Assembly: GCA_945787885.1 (NCBI GenBank)
Contig: CALZJF010000018.1
Span: forward strand, 1-40,527
Source: an uncultured Bacteroidales bacterium
GTDB taxonomy: Bacteria; Bacteroidota; Bacteroidia; Bacteroidales; Bacteroidaceae
Direction: 5' to 3'
DNA: 40,527 nt
The translations under genes were made by a program, and so were the position numbers. Below the pieces are notes generated by a model. The model was given only the letters and a program-made list of their open reading frames with translations, ran no database searches and had not been told where the DNA came from. Of the stretch, positions 35,002-40,527 are shown one piece after another. Within the stretch, counting starts at the first letter, position 1; every line of letters starts with the position of its first letter.

Positions 35002-35537
35002 TTACCCGATATATTTTTGCAATATGTCTCTTTTACGCTGTGGGCAAGACTGCATTACTCTTCTTGCCTCAGATATGATGGTTTCATATTCACGCACCTT
35101 TTCTATTATGGACATTTGCTCTTCCCTATCGATTAATGGGATTTGAAATCTGAGGATATGGTTTTTGTTGCCGCGTGGCATTTTTAGACCCTTTACATCT
35201 GTCATGACATAGTCGAAGAACTGTTGTCGGCGCAAAGTGTTATAGAGGAACTCTGGGATTATTCTCTCATCCTTCACCCGAATGACGAGCACATCAGGAC
35301 TGCACCCTCCATCACGGTCTGCAAGCCATAGCTTCTTCAAATAAGGACGAATATTTGAGAGCAGGATGTCGCCCTTGCAATACTCCACAACGGTATCTGT
35401 TGTTGGAGTACCATCGTACTCCAACATTCCTTCACAGTTTTGTAGCAGGTTGTCGGTGCTGACATAACTTCCTTTGTCTATGGAAGAAAAGACTATGCGA
35501 GCGGTGGCATATTCGCAAATGTCGCTAATCTGAATTA
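35002..35537 (-). pseudogene. second target-recognition domain of the RM enzyme, out of frame in this sequence
   Basis: Directly after the G9 tract the minus strand is open in the next frame for about 178 codons. The translation begins VIQISDICEYATARI and is a type I HsdS-like half: KGDILLSNIRPYLKKLWLA (TRD strand pattern, near 65-85), CSPDVLVIRVKDE, MPRGNKNHILRFQIPLID and a C-terminal coiled region (about 145-175) ending RKRDILQKYIG. It has no credible start of its own; the only upstream one is a GTG inside the preceding domain. It is best seen as the C-terminal part of the gene at 35525-38761, joined to it whenever the tract has 8 (or 11) G. The domain shows no stop codon or other decay, which suggests that it is still under selection. 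Confidence 0.85.
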
Positions 35538-38500
35538 CCCCCCCCCATATTGGACTTCGCCACAACTTCGAGACGGTCAAAGATGTCACTTATCTTCTTC
35601 CTATAAGTTTCAATAGTCATGCGGCTGGTGTTGTATTCCTTATCAACGGCTTCACATTCCTTCACAATCTGTTGCTGGATAGAGGGAGGAGGCACAACAA
35701 TCTGGATGTTGGCAAGATTTGCCAAAGAAATAGACGGTGGATTAGATTTAGAGGAAACCTCCCCCAATTCGACATATTCTTGAAAATAGATGAATAAATA
35801 CTTTGGAAGCAAAATATTCTTATCTTTTACCCATAAGGCCATTGTATTGTTGTCAATAGCAGCCCTTCTACCCAAAATTCTCTTTTTATTTGTATAAATA
35901 GCCATTCCGACTTTAGGAAAAACAATGGTGTCTATCTCAAATATAGTAGCCTTAAGCACATCAACTAATAATTTTTCTTCAACATAGTTGTTGGAAACCT
36001 TCATTGTTTGCTGATTCTCAGGATTATTCATATCACTTACCTTAAAAAACGGAACATCCCCTGTGTTTGTGTTACCCTGATAAACTGGTTTGAAAGTATC
36101 ACCTCCTTTTATATTTGCAAGAATACCAAGTCTTTCTTTTGGATATTTTGAGCGGATTTCTATGGATTCACCCACAAATGTTTTTAATTCTTTATCAAAT
36201 TCCGCCCTTGAGAAATCCATCATATCCTTTAGCCAATAAGTCTTAGCATACTTTTCAAGATGAGCTGGTACAGAAGTCACAGTGCCGTTACCAATAAACG
36301 AATTGCGAATGGCAGATGCCAACGTGCCACGAGCAAATCGATCATCGGGATTGTAAAGCATACCGCCAGGCTGGTTGATGATGATGCCCTCCGCACCCTT
36401 GCGGTTGCTCCAGTCATAACCCAGGAACGATTTCTGCTCTTTGTTGTCGACAGGCGACGTAATGACAAGAGTGCGTTGCTCTCTTGCCAAAGCAAAATAG
36501 TATAGTTTATCACGCTCAACTCTAAGTGCAAACTCATAGAATTTTTCCTTGCGAATTCTTTTTTCCTCTTCTGCAGTGCATTTTTTTGGCAATGTGATTG
36601 ACATTTGTGCAAAAGCTTCGGCATAGACTTTCAGGTAGCTGTTTGCATATAGTTTCTCCCAATCCATTTCTTTGCGGATGAAACGGATGTATTCCCCCTC
36701 CTCTATTTTCTGATGTTGGAGATATTCAGCCAAGAGTTGCCAGTCGGTGAAATTTGCCAAATCGTTGCCACTCATGATTGCATCAACACTGTCTTTTGTA
36801 AGTTCTGCAATGCGGGGAGGCTCATTGTAACGTTCAAGGAAAAGGGTCACGGTATTTGTACCTGTGGCACCGAATGTTTTGCTGCCGAAACTGACGATAG
36901 CACGAATATAAAAGTTTTGCAGCAATTCTTCTCGAGCAGCCATGTAGCTATTCGATGAATTGCTGAGAATAGACGCTGGCAGCACAACAGCTGCCAGACC
37001 TTGCGGGCGCAGCAGTTGCGAGATACGTTCAACGAAAAGAGTCTCTATCTCTTTGCCGTCGTTAGTGACTATGTCGAGTATGCGGAAGGCATTATTGCGG
37101 AGTTTGAGATGCTGCTTGAATCCACTTACAGAATAAGGAGGGTTGGCAACAAGGATGTCAAACGTTTCAGCTTCTATGCCTTTATCTGCATAGTTTTCCA
37201 GTCCGTCACCAAAGATGATGTTTGCACCGCCTGCACCATTCATGAAGAGTGAAATCTTGGAAACACGTGCGAGACGATAGTCTTTTTCCACACCATAGAT
37301 ATGCTTCTCCACCCATGAGTTTTCGCTTTCCCTGCGTACAGCATTGATAGCTTCAACCGCTTCCGTCAGGAAATGTCCCGCTCCGCAAGCATAGTCAATG
37401 ACATTGGGCAGCCCATGATCAGAAATATATGTCTGTAAAGGCAAACTATCCCATATAAAACGAGTGATAGGCATAGGGGTAAAAAACTGACCTTCGTTCT
37501 GCTTGAATCCCTTGTTGAGCAATTGCTCAAACAGGTCACCCAAAAACTGATGCTTACTGGGATAGACGATGCGATAAGGTTGGAACAACTGTACTACTTC
37601 TACAAGTATCTTGCCGTTCTGGAAGAATAATTCTTCATTGTGTACATCCTTGAAGGCGAAGTCGTTGTTGGAATAGAATTTCAGGATACGGATAGTCTTG
37701 TTGAGCTCCTCGATGGCACGCTTGCGCTGCTGCCCCGTATATTGCATAAACAACCGCTCTGCATAATCGGCTTCGACATAGAATATCTTTTCTCTCATGA
37801 ATTCCTCCATACCTTGGGTGTGAAGGCGTTGAAGGCGGTCTTGAAGACTTTCGTAGGTGTCAGTGCCTTGTTTGTATTGGAACTCAACCTCCTCAAAATT
37901 CTGTTTCTTAATCTCGTCCACCAGTTTGCAGATGAAGAGAGCCACCAATCTGTTGAAGGCATTCTCCTTGTCAGAAACGTTATTGTGGCGCAGAATCTCC
38001 TCAAAACGGTTTACTATTTTATCATCGGGAGTGAAGTCGCGTAGCTTCTGTTTGCGCAAAGGGGGTATTCCAATATTATATGCCTGACTGTCTTCATCAA
38101 AGATTAGGTTATCCAGCCATGTTTTGTTGTATGTCTCGCACCATACATCAAAGCGTTCGGCGTCATTTTTTGCATTACGGTAAATCAGAACATCCTTGTC
38201 TTTCTTTGCCATTTCCTCAATGTTCTTGTCGTCAGAACAAGAAATTACCTGTGACTTTACCTGCACTTGTCCATCTTTCCAATCAGAAGCATAGAGAGCC
38301 AGCCAGCGTGTGGCATTTTCCTGCTGCCAATAACTGAAAAGTTGTCCTCCGTATTCCTCGGTGTTCTTGATTTCCTTGTTATATTCAGAGCCTGCTGTCT
38401 TGCATTCTATGATTATCAACACATCGCCTTGTTCGTCTCTCACAACTATGTCAGCCTTGCCACCTTTTGCGTCTCGTCCAAGTTGCCATTTAGGTTCCAA

Positions 38501-38761
38501 TTCAATATGTTCTGGACGATAACCTTTATCCAAGAGACGGCACACGCATTCGAAGACCACAAAATTCTCATTGTGAGAAAAATTGCTTGTAGTCCTATCA
38601 TTGACAATTAGTCCTTCTGTCTCGGGATAGACGAGCTTCTCATTGTCAAAATCCACATGAACACTGCATGAATCGTATTTTTTAGTGAAATATTCCCCAA
38701 CAGAATTTTTCTCAAAATCCAGATTCAAGAGGACATCTTTTAAATTATCTTTTGTTATCAT
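35525..38761 (-). CDS. single-chain restriction-methylation-specificity enzyme (type IIG/type I-like), frame ends after first recognition domain
   Basis: The 1078-aa product from ATG 38761 has three parts. A PD-(D/E)xK nuclease domain is at about 1-200 (E71; D104 in GKADIVV; E119 and K121 in IIIECK), like the N-terminus of HsdR. An N6-adenine methyltransferase domain at about 370-700 has motif X GQFFTP at 424, motif I DYACGAGHF at 456 and motif IV NPPY at 540-543. A target-recognition domain from about 875 (KERLGILANIKGGDTF) ends in the helical spacer ETYRKKISDIFDRLEVV. No helicase domain is present, as in type IIG enzymes. It should both cut and methylate DNA at a site set by the recognition domain. 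As read it ends MGGGNSD just after a G9 tract. The frame is open 19 codons further upstream (38818), but MITKDN at 38761 is the natural start. Base composition is more AT-rich than in the flanking genes, which suggests transfer. Confidence 0.88.
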   Translation of the reverse strand: MITKDNLKDVLLNLDFEKNSVGEYFTKKYDSCSVHVDFDNEKLVYPETEGLIVNDRTTSNFSHNENFVVFECVCRLLDKGYRPEHIELEPKWQLGRDAKGGKADIVVRDEQGDVLIIIECKTAGSEYNKEIKNTEEYGGQLFSYWQQENATRWLALYASDWKDGQVQVKSQVISCSDDKNIEEMAKKDKDVLIYRNAKNDAERFDVWCETYNKTWLDNLIFDEDSQAYNIGIPPLRKQKLRDFTPDDKIVNRFEEILRHNNVSDKENAFNRLVALFICKLVDEIKKQNFEEVEFQYKQGTDTYESLQDRLQRLHTQGMEEFMREKIFYVEADYAERLFMQYTGQQRKRAIEELNKTIRILKFYSNNDFAFKDVHNEELFFQNGKILVEVVQLFQPYRIVYPSKHQFLGDLFEQLLNKGFKQNEGQFFTPMPITRFIWDSLPLQTYISDHGLPNVIDYACGAGHFLTEAVEAINAVRRESENSWVEKHIYGVEKDYRLARVSKISLFMNGAGGANIIFGDGLENYADKGIEAETFDILVANPPYSVSGFKQHLKLRNNAFRILDIVTNDGKEIETLFVERISQLLRPQGLAAVVLPASILSNSSNSYMAAREELLQNFYIRAIVSFGSKTFGATGTNTVTLFLERYNEPPRIAELTKDSVDAIMSGNDLANFTDWQLLAEYLQHQKIEEGEYIRFIRKEMDWEKLYANSYLKVYAEAFAQMSITLPKKCTAEEEKRIRKEKFYEFALRVERDKLYYFALAREQRTLVITSPVDNKEQKSFLGYDWSNRKGAEGIIINQPGGMLYNPDDRFARGTLASAIRNSFIGNGTVTSVPAHLEKYAKTYWLKDMMDFSRAEFDKELKTFVGESIEIRSKYPKERLGILANIKGGDTFKPVYQGNTNTGDVPFFKVSDMNNPENQQTMKVSNNYVEEKLLVDVLKATIFEIDTIVFPKVGMAIYTNKKRILGRRAAIDNNTMALWVKDKNILLPKYLFIYFQEYVELGEVSSKSNPPSISLANLANIQIVVPPPSIQQQIVKECEAVDKEYNTSRMTIETYRKKISDIFDRLEVVAKSNMGGGNSD
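35538..35546 (-). repeat. G9 homopolymer in coding sequence, probable phase-variation tract
   Basis: Nine G on the coding (minus) strand follow AAT AT. With G9 the frame reads MGGGNSD then stop; with G10 it reads MGGG then stop; with G8 it reads MGG then VIQISDICEY and runs on to 35002. The tract lies precisely between recognition domain 1 plus spacer and recognition domain 2. Confidence 0.88.
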
Positions 38762-38801
38762 TATTGTCTTGCGAGAATTTATGATTTGCGAAATTACTTT
38801 T

Positions 38802-39355
38802 TTAGTCACTTGCCTCATCTAAGAGCAGTTTCCAAGACCCTCCCTTAGCAGGTCCTATGCGTTTTATGATGCCTTTCTGTTGGAGTGCCTTTAGATTGCT
38901 CTTTACCCCATCTTCTGACAATGAACCCAAGTTAGACGCTATTTCTTTACGTCCTGCATGTGGATTCTGAAGCAGAAACTCGATAATTCCTTTCTGTATA
39001 GGCGTAATCTCAATGTCTTGTTTCTGGGTAGTTTCTGGGTAGTTTCTGGGTAGTTTCTGGGTAGTTCCGCTTCCTTCCTGGTCTGTTTTCTGGCCACTTG
39101 TGATGGCCTCTTGCCCTTTTCTTGCCCTTCTTCCAATACATTAGCCCATACAGAGGTTTTCATGATGAAGGCGACCGGATGATATTAAGGTTCCTTCGTG
39201 CCAATGGCTGAGAGTTTACGGCACATACGGTCAATGCCCTCGATACGACGAGTCTTGTAGGATATACCTACGGCTATCGGTTCAATGTGAATGCTCTTGC
39301 AGTCGAATGTCTGCCCCTCGGGCATCTGACGTATCTCTTCGATAGTATATCTCAT
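38802..39355 (-). pseudogene. AlbA_2/Schlafen-type ATP-binding protein remnant with winged-helix C-terminus
   Basis: Three pieces of one known architecture lie in order. First, MRYTIEEIRQMPEGQTFDCKS (from 39355; quoted as MRYTIEEI then MPEGQTFDCKS) resembles the AlbA_2 N-terminus. It runs directly, with the core of several hundred residues missing, into RRIEGIDRMCRKLSAIGTKEP, the C-terminal part of that family. An in-frame TAA at 39185-39187 interrupts KEP and YHPVAFIMKTSVWANVL. After an 11-bp repeat the frame shifts, and the other frame reads TTQKQDIEITPIQKGIIEF, EIASNLGSLSEDGVKSNLK and GIIKRIGPAKGGSWKLL, a clear winged helix, to the TAA at 38802. With three repeat units instead of four the last two pieces would be one frame. 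A 74-aa frame from ATG 39163 is all that is open now. It ends 40 bases before the RM gene. Confidence 0.72.
39021..39064. repeat. 11-bp tandem repeat, four perfect units, frame-shifting
   Basis: TTTCTGGGTAG occurs at 39021-39031, 39032-39042, 39043-39053 and 39054-39064 with no mismatch. On the coding (minus) strand the unit is CTACCCAGAAA. As 11 is not a multiple of 3, each gain or loss changes the frame; loss of one unit joins the MKTSVWANVL frame to the winged-helix frame. Confidence 0.93.
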
Positions 39356-39362
39356 ATTCTTT

Positions 39363-39557
39363 TCACTCCGCTTTGGTATGGCAAATCAATTCGTGTATAT
39401 CCACATTGAGAGTCTCAGCTATCTGTGCCAATGTCTTCAAATCTGGTTGTGCGTGGTTGTTGCACCACTTCGACACTGTAGCAGAGTCCTTATGCAATGT
39501 CTTGGCTATCCATTTGCTCATAAAACCTCTTTCTGCCAATACGGTCTCTATACGATT
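39363..39557 (-). pseudogene. XRE-type helix-turn-helix regulator, start codon missing
   Basis: The minus strand reads NRIETVLAERGFMSKWIAKT, then LHKDSATVSKWCNNHAQPDL and KTLAQIAETLNVDIHELI, a full XRE/Cro-type DNA-binding fold, to the TGA at 39363. Immediately before Asn (39557) is TAA in frame, where an ATG would be expected, so the normal start seems lost. Use of the internal ATG at 39521 gives 52 aa and would cut off helix 1. Small XRE proteins next to RM genes often act as controller proteins. It precedes the ATP-binding remnant by 7 bases. Confidence 0.72.
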
Positions 39558-39571
39558 TTAATCTGCCTACT

Positions 39572-39959
39572 TTACCTGTTAATTCTATCAATCTTGCAAG
39601 TATGCTGCTTCGTCTCTTTGTCGTAGCTGATGCCCACGAGCAGAATGTCGCCCGCGTATTCGGCTGTCTTTGCAGGATAGTCCTTACGCTTGATTTGGTC
39701 GATGGCGGTATCGGCAGGGTGGTTGAACTTCAGCTCTATAACGAGAGCAGGCTTGCTGACGTTGCGGCGGGGAATCATGACAAGGTCGGCATAGCCCTTG
39801 CCGTGGCATACTCGCGGTGGACTACATACTCAATCCTTGCCCAAATGTAGGCAACGGTCAGCACGCAGGCCAAGGAGTTCTCATCGTTGTAGGCGAGGAT
39901 GCCGGTGTCTCGTCGTGAGCCAGGTCGATGGCTCTTGCCACGGCCTGCCCTTTGCCCAT
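39572..39959 (-). pseudogene. C-terminal fragment of a PD-(D/E)XK nuclease-like AAA protein (DUF1703/PDDEXK_9 type), frameshifted
   Basis: Three frame segments make one protein piece: MGKGQAVARAIDLAHDE (from 39959), then DTGILAYNDENSLACVLTV and AYIWARIEYVVHREYAT in a second frame, then GYADLVMIPRRNVSKPALVI with ELKFNHPADTAIDQIKRKDYP and GDILLVGISYDKETKQHTCKI in a third. This matches the C-terminal nuclease-like part of the roughly 500-aa AAA-ATPase-like proteins common in Bacteroidales. One base appears lost in GCCACGGCAAGGGC (GGGC expected), and another shift lies near 39905. The ATPase part is absent. The last piece is the only long open frame (39572-39778). Confidence 0.72.
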
Positions 39960-39979
39960 ATAAGCCTACAATTCCGTTG

Positions 39980-40010
39980 CAAAGCTACAACAATATTTCT
40001 GACTTTGCAA
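39980..40010 (-). promoter_or_regulatory. promoter upstream of the decayed accessory genes
   Basis: On the minus strand TTG near 40008-40010, 20 bases, then TAGCTTTG (39980-39987) fits the Bacteroidetes promoter. It is 21 bases before the ATG at 39959 and could still transcribe the fragments and the RM gene beyond them. Confidence 0.65.
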
Positions 40011-40527
40011 GTAACAGACTTGATAAATGAAGGACAGGGGAGGGGGGGGCTGTGTTTTGTTTTCTATTTTGAATATCCAACCTATAAGAATCATACCGCA
40101 CAGATGGCTTGCACAAAAATCCGAGACTATTCACCAAATGGATGTGACCACTTTGAGTCCTCAATGTGATGACGAAGAAGACGAAAAGTGCTCACTCCAA
40201 CGCCCATAGTAATCACTATTCAAGGGGAATATCCTTTGGCATTATGAGAGAGCGAAACAGAAGAAAGAGAATGACAGACGATGCTGCAGCGAAGCTCTGC
40301 ACGTGCAACACCCTGACGTGGTAAGTGCAATATCGGGACGTGCGAAATTATTGCAATGTCATATTTTTTCAGACGAAAACATGATAGGTTTATTTCAGAG
40401 ACTTGATTTGCTGTGTTTGCGTCAAAAGTCAAACATAAACAATCCAAGTCAAACAATCATGACGCAATCATATATGCAAGACCATGCCATCCCCTTCTCC
40501 CTATAATCCCCCCAACTCCCCCCCCCC
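40011..40527. other. terminal region without a recognised gene
   Basis: I find no frame with family features. The stretch has a G8 run near 40042 and ends in short C-runs at the last bases, which may mark a poor-quality contig end. The patch near 40140 (ATGTGACCACTTTGAG) resembles a single 22-bp array unit, but I could not follow a repeat from it. Confidence 0.4.

Noticed and set aside
35002-35589. Independent half-S protein translated from its own GTG
   Set aside because: The only start is inside the helical spacer of the preceding domain, and the G8 join explains the frame better.
40220-40456. 78-aa open frame near the window end
   Set aside because: It has no family features or promoter, and its composition resembles the surrounding noncoding DNA.

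Overview
The window reads as chromosomal DNA of a Bacteroidales bacterium, probably close to Prevotella. The evidence is the protein families themselves, the general lack of Shine-Dalgarno sequences, a tRNA without an encoded CCA, a type B L31 protein, and repeated Bacteroidetes-type promoters (TTTG or TTG, 19-21 nt, then TAnnTTTG). Both ends look like assembly ends: base 1 lies inside a multicopy 191-bp repeat and the last bases are a C-run.

Layout. 1-1277 holds a partial 191-bp palindromic element, degenerate 22-bp tandem repeats and the long pheT leader. 1278-13474 is a run of + strand genes: pheT, yebC, a glycosyltransferase, a TtcA-like tRNA thiolase, rlmN, a PdxA-family dehydrogenase, then a five-gene set (nucleotidyltransferase, ATP-grasp, CDP-alcohol phosphotransferase, flippase-like membrane protein, HAD hydrolase) that looks like a headgroup or lipid-linked polar group pathway. 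13504-14779 is a repeat-rich island around tRNA-Lys(UUU), bounded by two inverted 191-bp elements. 14932-18591 is the dTDP-L-rhamnose operon rmlA-C-D-B. 18757-20032 is panC-panD (-). 20349-26059 holds a PurF-like paralogue without the catalytic Cys, a HAD phosphatase, a MaoC hydratase, an OmpA-type lipoprotein, an NrnA-like DHH phosphoesterase and rpe. 26178-34704 holds an S9 peptidase, rpmE2, a GH20 hexosaminidase, trmD and ligA.

35002-39990 is the accessory part and the most interesting: a single-chain restriction-methylation-specificity enzyme whose reading frame is broken by a G9 tract exactly between its first and second target-recognition domains. With one G fewer the chain would be 1252 aa with two recognition domains; as read it stops at 1078 aa with one. 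Beside it are decayed partners: an AlbA_2/Schlafen-type ATP-binding protein remnant whose winged-helix C-terminus is put out of frame by a fourth copy of an 11-bp repeat, an XRE-type regulator without a start codon, and a frameshifted PD-(D/E)XK fragment, all behind a still recognisable promoter.

A second theme is a family of about 191-bp imperfect palindromes (three related copies by structure and one partial) with ARGTAGGT termini and matching 2-bp flanks, resembling non-autonomous mobile elements. Two of the copies lie next to 22-bp degenerate tandem arrays. I had no alignment or database tools: names rest on motif recognition and domain positions are approximate.
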